NCBI GenBank assembly: GCA_020024155.1
Contig: JAHHUE010000007.1
Coordinates: 1-39,266, forward strand
Direction: 5' to 3'
DNA: 39,266 nt
Source: Oscillospiraceae bacterium
GTDB taxonomy: Bacteria; Bacillota; Clostridia; Oscillospirales; Ruminococcaceae
Below the pieces are notes generated by a model. The model did no database searches. It was not told where the DNA came from and saw only the letters and a list, made by a program, of their open reading frames with translations. Below, piece after piece: positions 15,764 to 23,071 of this stretch. A program made the position numbers and the translations under genes. Positions within the stretch are counted from its first letter, which is position 1. Every line of letters starts with the position of its first letter.

Positions 15764-15787
15764 CGTCTTAATTTATAGGACGTTTTT
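15764..15787 (+). promoter_or_regulatory. Terminator-like hairpin between rplW and rplB
   Basis: A 7-bp stem, CGTCTTA with TAGGACG (15764-15770/15776-15782, one G-U), has an ATTTA loop and is followed by five T. It lies in mid-operon and is weak, so it could be a partial attenuator, an RNA-stability element or chance. Confidence 0.4.
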
Positions 15788-15847
15788 ATGTATGGGAGGC
15801 GGCAACGACCGTTTCTCGCAAAAAGACTCATAAGGAGAGTGAACCTA

Positions 15848-16678
15848 ATGGCTATTAAAAAGTTTAAACCGACTACTCCTAGCCGTCGTAATATGACAAC
15901 TACAGATTATTCGGTACTCTCAAAGGTTGAACCAGAAAGAAGCCTTTTGGAACCTTTGAAACATACAGCTGGCCGTAACAACACAGGCCGCATTACAGTT
16001 CGTCACCATGGTGGTGGTAACAGAACAAAATATCGTGTTATCGACTTCAAAAGAAACAAACTTGACGTTGTTGCTGAAGTTCTTACACTTGAATACGACC
16101 CAAACAGAAGTGCTTTTATCGCACTTATTCAATATGAAGATGGCGTTAAATCTTACATCATCGCTCCAGATGGTTTGAAAGTAGGCGACAAAGTGGTTAG
16201 CAGCGAAAACGCTGACGTTAAACCAGGTAACGCAATGCCAATTTCTTCTATCCCAGTTGGTACAATTATCCACAACATTGAACTTTACCCAGGTAAAGGT
16301 GGTCAGCTTGTACGTTCTGCTGGTAACTATGCACAGCTTATCGCTAAAGAAGGCAAATACGGTCTCGTACGTCTTCCATCAGGCGAAACAAGAAATATCC
16401 CACTTAACTGCTTTGCAACAGTAGGTCAGGTTTCTAACCTTGATCATGCTAATGTAAACATTGGTAAAGCTGGTAGAAAACGCCACATGGGTTGGAGACC
16501 AACTGTTCGTGGTAGTGTTATGAACCCTTGTGATCACCCACACGGTGGTGGTGAAGGTAAATCTCCAGTAGGTCGTCCAGGTCCTGTGACACCTTGGGGT
16601 AAACCAGCTCTTGGTTACAAAACAAGAAACAAACACAAAGCATCCGACAAGTTTATTGTTAAACGTCGCAACGGTTAG
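15848..16678 (+). CDS. rplB: 50S ribosomal protein L2
   Basis: L2 (uL2), 276 aa, is a core 23S-binding protein near the peptidyl-transferase centre. Diagnostic blocks are GRNNTGRITVRHHGGGNRTK and, near the C-terminus, NPCDHPHGGGEGKSP with the essential His, then GYKTRNKHKASDKFIVKRR. ATG at 15848 behind AAGGAG gives the normal MAIKKFKPTTPSRR start; an upstream ATG in the same frame at 15788 would add 20 atypical residues overlapping the intergenic hairpin. rpsS follows after 15 nt. Confidence 0.98.
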   Translation: MAIKKFKPTTPSRRNMTTTDYSVLSKVEPERSLLEPLKHTAGRNNTGRITVRHHGGGNRTKYRVIDFKRNKLDVVAEVLTLEYDPNRSAFIALIQYEDGVKSYIIAPDGLKVGDKVVSSENADVKPGNAMPISSIPVGTIIHNIELYPGKGGQLVRSAGNYAQLIAKEGKYGLVRLPSGETRNIPLNCFATVGQVSNLDHANVNIGKAGRKRHMGWRPTVRGSVMNPCDHPHGGGEGKSPVGRPGPVTPWGKPALGYKTRNKHKASDKFIVKRRNG

Positions 16679-16693
16679 TAAAGGAGTTAAGAT

Positions 16694-16966
16694 ATGGGTA
16701 GAAGCGTTAAAAAAGGCCCTTTCATTCAGCCTGTTCTTCTTAAAAGAGTAAAAGAAATGAACAAAGCTGGCGAAAAAAGAGTCTTAAAGACTTGGAGCCG
16801 TTCATCTACAATTTTCCCAGATTTTGTAGGTCACACTTTTGCAGTGCATGACGGCAGAAAACATGTTCCAGTTTATGTAACTGAAGACATGGTTGGTCAT
16901 AAACTCGGTGAATTTGCACCAACAAGAACATACCGCGGTCACGCTGGTTCTAAATCATCTAAATAA
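16694..16966 (+). CDS. rpsS: 30S ribosomal protein S19
   Basis: S19 (uS19), 90 aa, is in the 30S head near the A site and contacts S13. MGRSVKKGPFI, TWSRSSTIFPDFVGHTFAVHDGRKHVPVYV (quoted in outline) and GEFAPTRTYRGH are family hallmarks. AAGGAG precedes the ATG. rplV follows after 19 nt. Confidence 0.98.
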   Translation: MGRSVKKGPFIQPVLLKRVKEMNKAGEKRVLKTWSRSSTIFPDFVGHTFAVHDGRKHVPVYVTEDMVGHKLGEFAPTRTYRGHAGSKSSK

Positions 16967-16985
16967 GTAAAGGAGATAATCGATT

Positions 16986-17324
16986 ATGGAAGCTAGGGCT
17001 TATCTTAGAAATGCCCGCATTTCACCAAGAAAAGTACAGATCGTTCTTGATTTGATCAGAAACAAACCAACAAACGAAGCTGTTGCTATCTTGCAGCACA
17101 CACCAAAAGCTGCTTGCGAACCTTTACTCAAATTGGTTAAATCAGCTATGGCAAATGCGGAACACAATAATAACATGGACAAAAACAATCTCTACGTAGC
17201 AGAATGCTTCGTTACACCTGGTCCAACTCTTAAAAGAGTTATGCCAAGAGCACAGGGTAGAGCATATCAGATTCTCAAAAGAACTTCTCACATTACAGTA
17301 GTTCTTAAAGAAATCGAAGGTTAA
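16986..17324 (+). CDS. rplV: 50S ribosomal protein L22
   Basis: L22 (uL22), 112 aa, has a beta-hairpin that lines the exit tunnel beside L4 and is a site of macrolide-resistance mutations. The N-terminal RNARISPRKVQIVLDLIR and the hairpin region GPTLKRVMPRAQGRAYQILKR are intact, with no visible insertion or deletion. AAGGAG lies upstream. rpsC begins 10 nt after the stop. Confidence 0.98.
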   Translation: MEARAYLRNARISPRKVQIVLDLIRNKPTNEAVAILQHTPKAACEPLLKLVKSAMANAEHNNNMDKNNLYVAECFVTPGPTLKRVMPRAQGRAYQILKRTSHITVVLKEIEG

Positions 17325-17334
17325 GGAGGAAGCT

Positions 17335-18006
17335 ATGGGACAGAAAGTTAATCCACACGGTATTCGTGTAGGTGTTATTAAAAACTGGGATTCTCGTTGG
17401 TATGTTTCCAAAAAAGAATTTGGCGACACACTTGTAGAAGACTACAACATCAGAAAAGTTCTCAAAGCTCAGCTTTACACTGCAGGTGTTTCTAAAATTG
17501 AGATTGAGAGAGACTCAAAAGTTTTGAGAGTTAACATTTTCTGTGCAAAACCTGGTATGGTTATCGGCCGTCAAGGTGCTGAAATTGAAAAACTCAAAAA
17601 TCAGATTGCTAAAATGGTTAACAGACCAGTTGAAGAAGTTATTGTTAACATTACAGAAATTAAACAAGCAGATGCAAATGCTCAGCTCGTTGCTGAAAAC
17701 ATTGCTGCTCAGCTTGAAAAACGTGTAGCATTCAGAAGAGCTATGAAGCAAGCTATGCAGAGAGCTATGAGAATGGGTGCTAAAGGTATTAAAACAAGCG
17801 TATCTGGTCGTTTAGGTGGTGCTGATATCGCAAGAACAGAACACTATAACGAAGGTACAATTCCACTTCAAACACTTCGTGCAGATATCGAATATGGTTT
17901 TGCAGAAGCTGACACAACTTTTGGTAAAGTTGGTGTTAAAGTTTGGATTTACAAAGGTGAAGTACTTAAAGGTGCTAAACCTCGTAAAGAAGGAGGCAAA
18001 AGATAA
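17335..18006 (+). CDS. rpsC: 30S ribosomal protein S3
   Basis: S3 (uS3), 223 aa, forms part of the mRNA entry helicase of the 30S subunit. MGQKVNPHGIRVGVIKNWDS begins the protein, the KH domain is visible (PGMVIGRQGAEIEKLK), and the C-terminal domain has the GAKGIKTSVSGRLGGADIART block with the basic residues that touch mRNA. GGAGG precedes the ATG. Its stop overlaps the rplP start (TAATG). Confidence 0.98.
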   Translation: MGQKVNPHGIRVGVIKNWDSRWYVSKKEFGDTLVEDYNIRKVLKAQLYTAGVSKIEIERDSKVLRVNIFCAKPGMVIGRQGAEIEKLKNQIAKMVNRPVEEVIVNITEIKQADANAQLVAENIAAQLEKRVAFRRAMKQAMQRAMRMGAKGIKTSVSGRLGGADIARTEHYNEGTIPLQTLRADIEYGFAEADTTFGKVGVKVWIYKGEVLKGAKPRKEGGKR

Positions 18007-18425
18007 TGCTTTTACCAAAAAGAGTTAAATACCGCAGAGTACACAGAGGCCGTTTGACAGGTAAAGCTACTCGTGGTAATAAAGTTTCACACGGCGAATT
18101 CGGTTTGGTTGCTTTGGAACCAGCATGGATTACATCCAACCAGATTGAAGCAGCTCGTATTGCAATGACACGTTACATCAAACGTGGTGGTCAGGTTTGG
18201 ATTAAAATCTTCCCTGACAAACCAGTTACAGAAAAACCAGCTGAAACTCGAATGGGTTCCGGTAAAGGTTCACCAGAATACTGGGTTGCAGTTGTTAAAC
18301 CAGGCAGAGTTATGTTTGAAATCGGCGGCGTATCTGAAGAACTCGCAAGAGAAGCTATGCGTCTTGCTATGCATAAATTGCCTATCAAATGTAAATTTGT
18401 TAAAAAGGATGAGGTAGGTGAATAG
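18006..18425 (+). CDS. rplP: 50S ribosomal protein L16
   Basis: L16 (uL16), 139 aa, helps position A-site tRNA on the 50S. MLLPKRVKYRRVHRGRLTGK, RQ-like basic stretches, FPDKPVTEKPAETRMGSGKG and PEYWVAVVKPGRVMFEIGG are the usual blocks. The ATG overlaps the rpsC stop and is preceded by AAGGAGG. The C-terminus is a few residues short of the 144-aa form, within the family's range. Confidence 0.98.
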   Translation: MLLPKRVKYRRVHRGRLTGKATRGNKVSHGEFGLVALEPAWITSNQIEAARIAMTRYIKRGGQVWIKIFPDKPVTEKPAETRMGSGKGSPEYWVAVVKPGRVMFEIGGVSEELAREAMRLAMHKLPIKCKFVKKDEVGE

Positions 18426-18426
18426 T

Positions 18427-18615
18427 ATGAAAACAAGCGAACTTCGTAACTTGTCAGCTACAGAGTTGACAACAAAATTAAAAGAATTGAAAGCAGAGCT
18501 TTTCAACCTTCGTTTTCAACATGCTATCAATCAACTTGAAAATCCAATGAGAATTCAGACAGTTAAAAGAGACATCGCAAGAATCAACACAGTTCTTAGC
18601 AGTCTCGATAAATAA
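18427..18615 (+). CDS. rpmC: 50S ribosomal protein L29
   Basis: L29 (uL29), 62 aa, is a two-helix protein at the tunnel exit that contacts trigger factor and SRP. The SELRNLSATELTTKLKELKA and LFNLRFQHAINQLENPMRI segments identify it. ATG at 18427 lies 1 nt after the rplP stop with AGGTG upstream; the in-frame GTG at 18418 would overlap rplP and is less likely. Confidence 0.96.
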   Translation: MKTSELRNLSATELTTKLKELKAELFNLRFQHAINQLENPMRIQTVKRDIARINTVLSSLDK

Positions 18616-18635
18616 TAAAGGGAGGTAATTGAATC

Positions 18636-18890
18636 ATGGAACGCAATTTGAGAAAAACAAGAGTTGGTATAGTTGTTTCTAACAAAATGGACAAAACAAT
18701 TGTTGTTGCTATCGAAGATAAAGTTAAACACCCTTTATACAAAAAAATCGTTAAAAACACTGTGAAGTTCAAAGCTCACGATGAAAATAACGAATGTGGC
18801 ATCGGTGACCGTGTTGAAATTATGGAAACACGCCCATTGTCCAAGGATAAAAATTGGAGACTTGTTAAGATAGTAGAAAAAGCTAAATAA
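18636..18890 (+). CDS. rpsQ: 30S ribosomal protein S17
   Basis: S17 (uS17), 84 aa, is an OB-fold primary 16S binder in the 30S body. RKTRVGIVVSNKMDKTIVVA, HPLYKKIVK and GDRVEIMETRPLSKDKNWRL are diagnostic. GGGAGG lies ahead of the ATG. rplN follows after 24 nt. Confidence 0.98.
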   Translation: MERNLRKTRVGIVVSNKMDKTIVVAIEDKVKHPLYKKIVKNTVKFKAHDENNECGIGDRVEIMETRPLSKDKNWRLVKIVEKAK

Positions 18891-18914
18891 GCTTAAAGAA
18901 GGAGGAACCGTACT

Positions 18915-19283
18915 ATGGTACAGATGCAAACCTATTTGAAGGTTGCTGATAACACAGGTGCAAAAGAACTCATGTGCATTCGTGTTTTAGGCGGTACACG
19001 CAGAAGATATGCAAATATCGGCGATGTAGTTGTAGCTTCTGTTAAAAAGACTACACCAGGCGGCGTTGTTAAAAAAGGCGACGTTGTTAAAGCTGTTATT
19101 GTTCGCTCTAAGAGCGGCTTGCGTCGTGAAGATGGCTCTTACATCCGTTTTGACGAAAACGCAGCAGTTATTATTAAAGACGATAAAAACCCAAGAGGCA
19201 CTCGTATTTTTGGACCTGTTGCTCGCGAACTTCGTGACAAAGGATACCTCAAAATCTTGAGCCTTGCACCAGAATCACTTTAA
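18915..19283 (+). CDS. rplN: 50S ribosomal protein L14
   Basis: L14 (uL14), 122 aa, is at the subunit interface, where it bridges to 16S helix 14 and is the target of the silencing factor RsfS. MVQMQTYLKVADNTGAKELMCI and the C-terminal GTRIFGPVARELRDKGYLKI are standard, and length is exactly typical. GGAGG lies upstream of the ATG. Confidence 0.98.
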   Translation: MVQMQTYLKVADNTGAKELMCIRVLGGTRRRYANIGDVVVASVKKTTPGGVVKKGDVVKAVIVRSKSGLRREDGSYIRFDENAAVIIKDDKNPRGTRIFGPVARELRDKGYLKILSLAPESL

Positions 19284-19295
19284 GGAGAGTTTAAA

Positions 19296-19610
19296 ATGAA
19301 TAAAGTTCATGTTAAAACCGGTGATACTGTTAAAATTATCAGCGGTAAAGACCGTGGTGAAACTGGCAAAGTGATTGCAGTAAGCCCAAAAGAAGGCAAA
19401 GTTATTGTTGAAGGTTTGAACATGGTTAAAAAACATGTTAAACCTAGAAGACAAGGTGAAACAGGCGGTATCGTAGATGCAGAAGCAGCTATCTATGCTT
19501 GCAAAGTTATGCCAGTTTGCCCAAAATGTAACAAAGCAACAAGAGTTGCTCATAAAATTGAAGGCGACAAAAAAGTTCGCGTTTGCACACATTGTGGCGC
19601 TCAATTATAA
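19296..19610 (+). CDS. rplX: 50S ribosomal protein L24, zinc-ribbon form
   Basis: L24 (uL24), 104 aa, is an assembly initiator at the tunnel exit. It has a KOW motif (GDTVKIISGKDRGETGKVIAV), the VKKHVKPRRQGETGGIV block, and a C-terminal pair of CxxC motifs (VCPKC and VCTHC) likely to bind zinc. Many bacterial L24 proteins lack these cysteines; zinc-bearing forms are common in Clostridia. AAGGAG precedes the ATG. Confidence 0.97.
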   Translation: MNKVHVKTGDTVKIISGKDRGETGKVIAVSPKEGKVIVEGLNMVKKHVKPRRQGETGGIVDAEAAIYACKVMPVCPKCNKATRVAHKIEGDKKVRVCTHCGAQL

Positions 19611-19630
19611 TAAGAAAGGGGTAACTGAAT

Positions 19631-20170
19631 ATGTCTAATATTAAAGAATTATACGTTAATGAAGTAGCTCCTGCTCTTATGAAAGAGTTTGGCTACAAAA
19701 GTGTTATGCAGATTCCAAAACTTGATAAAGTAGTTATCAACGTTGGTTGTTCTGAAGCAAAAGATAACTCCAAAGTTATCGAATCTGTCGTTGGCGATAT
19801 TGAAAAAATCACAGGCCAACATCCAGTAGTTTGTAAAGCTAAAAAATCCGTTGCTAACTTTAAACTCCGTGAAGGTATGCCAATCGGTGTTAAAGTTACA
19901 CTCCGTGGCGAAAAAATGTATGAATTTGTTGAAAAACTTTTCTGCGTTGCTCTTCCACGTGTTAGAGACTTCCACGGTATCAACGGTAACTCATTCGACG
20001 GTCGTGGCAACTATTCCTTTGGTATCAAAGAACAGTTGATCTTCCCAGAAATCGAATACGATAAAATTGATGCAGTTCGTGGTATGGATATTGCTTTCGT
20101 AACAACTGCTCAAACAGATGAAGAAGCTAAAGCTTTGCTCAAAGCTCTTGGCGCTCCATTTGCTAACTAA
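19631..20170 (+). CDS. rplE: 50S ribosomal protein L5
   Basis: L5 (uL5), 179 aa, binds 5S rRNA and forms the bridge to S13 in the 30S head. IPKLDKVVINVGCSEA, ITGQHPVVCKAKKSVANFKLR (shortened) and RGVRDFHGIN-like LPRVRDFHGINGNSFDGRGN are family blocks, with GIKEQLIFPEIEYD near the C-terminus. GAAAGGGG lies before the ATG. rpsN follows after 14 nt. Confidence 0.98.
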   Translation: MSNIKELYVNEVAPALMKEFGYKSVMQIPKLDKVVINVGCSEAKDNSKVIESVVGDIEKITGQHPVVCKAKKSVANFKLREGMPIGVKVTLRGEKMYEFVEKLFCVALPRVRDFHGINGNSFDGRGNYSFGIKEQLIFPEIEYDKIDAVRGMDIAFVTTAQTDEEAKALLKALGAPFAN

Positions 20171-20184
20171 GGGGGGACTGAAGA

Positions 20185-20370
20185 ATGGCAAAAACATCTA
20201 TGAAGGTTAAACAGCAACGTGAACCTAAATACTCAACAAGAGCATACAACAGATGCAAAATCTGTGGCAGACCACATGCTTATTTGAGAAAATACGGTAT
20301 CTGCCGTATCTGTTTCAGAGAATTGGCTTACAAAGGTCAAATCCCTGGTGTTAAAAAAGCTAGTTGGTAA
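20185..20370 (+). CDS. rpsN: 30S ribosomal protein S14, zinc type (S14Z)
   Basis: S14 (uS14), 61 aa, in the 30S head. This is the short zinc-binding type: CKICG and CRICF provide two CxxC pairs around RPHAYLRKYGI, and the protein ends KGQIPGVKKASW. Gram-positive bacteria often have a second, zinc-free S14 elsewhere for zinc starvation; none is in this window. GGGGGG precedes the ATG. Confidence 0.98.
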   Translation: MAKTSMKVKQQREPKYSTRAYNRCKICGRPHAYLRKYGICRICFRELAYKGQIPGVKKASW

Positions 20371-20404
20371 TACAATAACTTAAACTAATAAGGAGGCACG
20401 AATT

Positions 20405-20803
20405 ATGAATATCACTGATCCAATTGCAGACTTGCTCACTAGAATCAGAAATGCTAGCCAAGCAAAACACGCAACAGTGGACATTCCTGCATCCAACATG
20501 AAGAAAGCTATTGCTCAGATTCTTGTTGATGAAGGTTATGTAAAAAGCTATACAGTGAAAGAAGATAACAAACAAGGTGTTATCACAATCACACTTAAAT
20601 ATACAGATAACATGCAGCCTGTTATCACAGGTCTTCGCAGAATTTCTAAACCAGGTCTTCGTATCTACACAAGTTGCGAAGATATGCCAAAGGTGCTTAA
20701 AGGAATCGGTACAGCAATCGTTTCTACACCAAAAGGCGTTATGACAGACAAAAAAGCTCGCAAAGAAAATGTGGGCGGCGAAGTTCTCGCTTTTGTATGG
20801 TAA
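20405..20803 (+). CDS. rpsH: 30S ribosomal protein S8
   Basis: S8 (uS8), 132 aa, is a primary 16S binder and, in E. coli, the repressor of the spc operon. MNITDPIADLLTRIRNASQA and the C-terminal block STPKGVMTDKKARKENVGGEVLAFVW are characteristic. AAGGAGG lies upstream of the ATG, 34 nt after rpsN. No S8-type target site was recognised near rplE, although I cannot fold the RNA here. Confidence 0.98.
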   Translation: MNITDPIADLLTRIRNASQAKHATVDIPASNMKKAIAQILVDEGYVKSYTVKEDNKQGVITITLKYTDNMQPVITGLRRISKPGLRIYTSCEDMPKVLKGIGTAIVSTPKGVMTDKKARKENVGGEVLAFVW

Positions 20804-20817
20804 GGGGGTAAATAGTT

Positions 20818-21360
20818 ATGTCGAGAATAGGAAGAAAACCCATCGCTATTCCAGCAGGTGTAACAGTTACAGTTGATGGAAACAATATTACAGTTGCTGG
20901 CCCTAAAGGCACACTCAATTCCACTGTTAATCCTTTGATGATAGTTACTGTTGAAGGTGAAACAGTTGTAGTGAGCCGTCCAGACGACGAAGCAAAATCC
21001 AGATCTTTGCACGGTCTTACAAGAACACTTATCGCTAACATGATTGAAGGTGTTAATAACGGCTTTACCAAAGAGCTCGAAGTTCTTGGTGTTGGTTACA
21101 GAGTTGCAAAACAGGGTAAAGACCTTGTTATGAACCTCGGTTTCTCCCACCAGGTAATCATGTCTGAAACTGACGATATTAAAATCGAAGTTCCAGACCC
21201 AAACAAAATCAAAATTATCGGTATTGACAAACAAAAAGTTGGCCAATTTGCTGCTGAAGTTCGCGAAAAACGTCCACCAGAACCTTACAAAGGTAAAGGT
21301 ATCCGTTATGTTGGCGAATACGTAATCCGCAAAGAAGGTAAAACTGGTAAAGGTAAATAA
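20818..21360 (+). CDS. rplF: 50S ribosomal protein L6
   Basis: L6 (uL6), 180 aa, is a tandem-domain protein near the factor-binding site. MSRIGRKPIAIPAGVTV, the GPKGTLN motif and the signature PPEPYKGKGIRYVGEYV are intact. A spacing of 14 nt from rpsH and GGGGG before the ATG fit the operon pattern. rplR starts 21 nt after the stop. Confidence 0.98.
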   Translation: MSRIGRKPIAIPAGVTVTVDGNNITVAGPKGTLNSTVNPLMIVTVEGETVVVSRPDDEAKSRSLHGLTRTLIANMIEGVNNGFTKELEVLGVGYRVAKQGKDLVMNLGFSHQVIMSETDDIKIEVPDPNKIKIIGIDKQKVGQFAAEVREKRPPEPYKGKGIRYVGEYVIRKEGKTGKGK

Positions 21361-21381
21361 TTAAAAGGAGTGAGCTAAATT

Positions 21382-21741
21382 ATGGTAAAGAAACCAAATA
21401 GTAACGAAGCAAGACTTAAAAGACATGCAAGAGTACGTGCTAAAATAAGCGGTACAACTGCTCGTCCTCGTCTTAATGTTTTCCGCTCCTCAAAGCACAT
21501 CTATGCTCAGATTATTGATGACACAACAGGTGCTACACTTGCAAGTGCATCAACAATGGACAAAGATTTCACAAGCTATGGCGGTAACATAGAAGCAGCT
21601 AAAGCAGTAGGTAATGCTGTAGCAAAAGCTGCACTCGCAAAAGGCATTACAACAGTAGTGTTCGACCGTGGCGGTTATATCTATCATGGTCGTGTAAAAG
21701 CTTTAGCAGAAGGCGCCCGCGAAGGCGGCTTAGTGCTGTAG
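21382..21741 (+). CDS. rplR: 50S ribosomal protein L18
   Basis: L18 (uL18), 119 aa, binds 5S rRNA with L5. The basic N-terminus (RLKRHARVRAKISGT), RPRLNVFRSSKHIYAQIIDD and the C-terminal VFDRGGYIYHGRVKALAEGAR are standard. AAGGAG lies ahead of the ATG; rpsE follows after 9 nt. Confidence 0.98.
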   Translation: MVKKPNSNEARLKRHARVRAKISGTTARPRLNVFRSSKHIYAQIIDDTTGATLASASTMDKDFTSYGGNIEAAKAVGNAVAKAALAKGITTVVFDRGGYIYHGRVKALAEGAREGGLVL

Positions 21742-21750
21742 GAGGTTACA

Positions 21751-22239
21751 ATGGAAAGAATTGACGCAAGCGTATTAGACCTTCAAGAAAAGGTTGTTTC
21801 AATTAATCGCGTATCTAAAACTGTAAAAGGTGGCCGCGTTATGAAGTTCTCCGCTCTTATCGTAGTGGGTAACGGCGACGGTATCGTAGGTTACGGTATA
21901 GGTAAAGCAGCTGAAGTGCCAGAAGCAATTCGCAAAGGTGTTGAAGATGCTAAGAAAAATCTCGTGAGAGTATCAATGAAAGGTACAACAATTCCTCACG
22001 AAACAGTTGGTGCTTTCGGCGCAGCAAGAATTCTTATGCGTCCAGCTGCACCTGGTACTGGTGTTATCGCTGGTGGCGCTGTTCGTGCAGTATTGGAAGC
22101 AGCTGGTATCAAAGATATCCGTACAAAATCTTTGCGTTCCAGAACACCAAGCAACGTTGTTGCTGCAACAGTTGCTGGTCTCTCATCAATCAGAACAGCT
22201 GAAGAAGTTGCAAAACTTCGCGGTGTTGAAGTTAGATAA
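21751..22239 (+). CDS. rpsE: 30S ribosomal protein S5
   Basis: S5 (uS5), 162 aa, shapes the mRNA entry channel and influences decoding accuracy. The double-stranded RNA-binding start (LQEKVVSINRVSKTVKGGRV), GNGDGIVGYGIGKAAEVPEA and the GAARILMRPAAPGTGVIAG block are clear. GGAGG lies before the ATG. rpmD starts 17 nt after the stop. Confidence 0.98.
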   Translation: MERIDASVLDLQEKVVSINRVSKTVKGGRVMKFSALIVVGNGDGIVGYGIGKAAEVPEAIRKGVEDAKKNLVRVSMKGTTIPHETVGAFGAARILMRPAAPGTGVIAGGAVRAVLEAAGIKDIRTKSLRSRTPSNVVAATVAGLSSIRTAEEVAKLRGVEVR

Positions 22240-22256
22240 TTAGGAGGTACTTTAAA

Positions 22257-22607
22257 ATGGCTGAAGAAATCATGAAAGACGAATTGGCAGTTGAAGAAGC
22301 ACCTGCTAAGAAAACTAGAAAAGTAACAGCTAAAAAAGCAGAAGACAAAACAACAGCTAAAAAAGCTGAAACAAAAACAACTGCTAAAAAAGCTACAACT
22401 AAAAAAGCACCTGCTAAAAAAGCAGCTAAGACAGAAACAGTTACAGTTACTTTGAAAAAGAGCCTTGTTGGCTGCATTCAAAATCAGAAAGATTGCGCAG
22501 CTGCTCTTGGTCTCAAAAAAATTGGTGATGTAAAAGTTCATCCAGAAAATGCTGCTACAATGGGCAAGATTGCTAAAATCTCACACCTCGTAGAGGTTAC
22601 TAAGTAA
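22257..22607 (+). CDS. rpmD: 50S ribosomal protein L30 with long Lys/Ala/Thr-rich N-terminal extension
   Basis: The C-terminal 57 residues (60-116, VTVTLKKSLVGCIQNQKDC onward) are a normal L30 (uL30) core, whose usual full length is about 60 aa. Residues 1-59 are extra: an acidic start (MAEEIMKDELAVEEAP) followed by a roughly 10-residue repeat with TAKKA at 24, 33 and 43 and PAKKA at 52, resembling histone-H1-like tails. The ATG at 22257 has TAGGAGG 10 nt upstream, and no alternative start with a ribosome-binding site sits at the core, so the extension is very likely translated. It is probably disordered and RNA-binding. Position between rpsE and rplO is conserved. Confidence 0.95.
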   Translation: MAEEIMKDELAVEEAPAKKTRKVTAKKAEDKTTAKKAETKTTAKKATTKKAPAKKAAKTETVTVTLKKSLVGCIQNQKDCAAALGLKKIGDVKVHPENAATMGKIAKISHLVEVTK

Positions 22608-22628
22608 TAACAGGGAGGTGCACAAATT

Positions 22629-23069
22629 ATGATGCTTCATGAATTAAAACCTGCACAAGGTTCTACAAAAGCTGCTAAAAGAAAAGGTCGTGGCCATGGC
22701 AGCGGTAACGGCAAAACAGCTGGTTACGGTCACAAAGGTCAAAAAGCACGTTCTGGTGCTACAAGACCAGGTTTTGAAGGTGGTCAATTGCCACTTCAAA
22801 GAAGACTTCCAAAAGTTGGATTTAATAATATTTTTGCAACAGTTTATTCTACAATTAAAATAAGTGATTTGGAAAATAAATTTGAAGCAAACGCAGTAGT
22901 TGACGAGGCAGCAGTAGTAGCTGCTGGTCTTGTTAAAAAGACAAATGACGGTATCAAAGTTCTTGGTAATGGCGAATTGACAAAACCTTTGACTGTTCAA
23001 CTCAAAGCTTTTACTGCAACTGCTAAGGAAAAAATCGAAGCAGCAGGTGGGAAAGCTGAGGTGAAATAA
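22629..23069 (+). CDS. rplO: 50S ribosomal protein L15
   Basis: L15 (uL15), 146 aa, is a late-assembly 50S protein. LHELKPAQGSTKAAKRKGRG, the Gly-rich GHGSGNGKTAGYGHKGQKAR (outline) and FEGGQLPLQRRLPKVGF identify it. Two adjacent ATGs are possible; GGGAGGTG lies 8 nt before the first. secY starts 2 nt after its stop, so the two are coupled. Confidence 0.98.
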   Translation: MMLHELKPAQGSTKAAKRKGRGHGSGNGKTAGYGHKGQKARSGATRPGFEGGQLPLQRRLPKVGFNNIFATVYSTIKISDLENKFEANAVVDEAAVVAAGLVKKTNDGIKVLGNGELTKPLTVQLKAFTATAKEKIEAAGGKAEVK

Positions 23070-23071
23070 GC

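Noticed and set aside
20665..21246. 193-codon minus-strand frame across rpsH and rplF
   Set aside because: Antisense shadow of two certain ribosomal genes, with no start signals.
21996..22541. 181-codon minus-strand frame with Cys/Phe/Ser repeats opposite rpmD
   Set aside because: Its repeats merely mirror the Lys/Ala codon repeats of the L30 extension.
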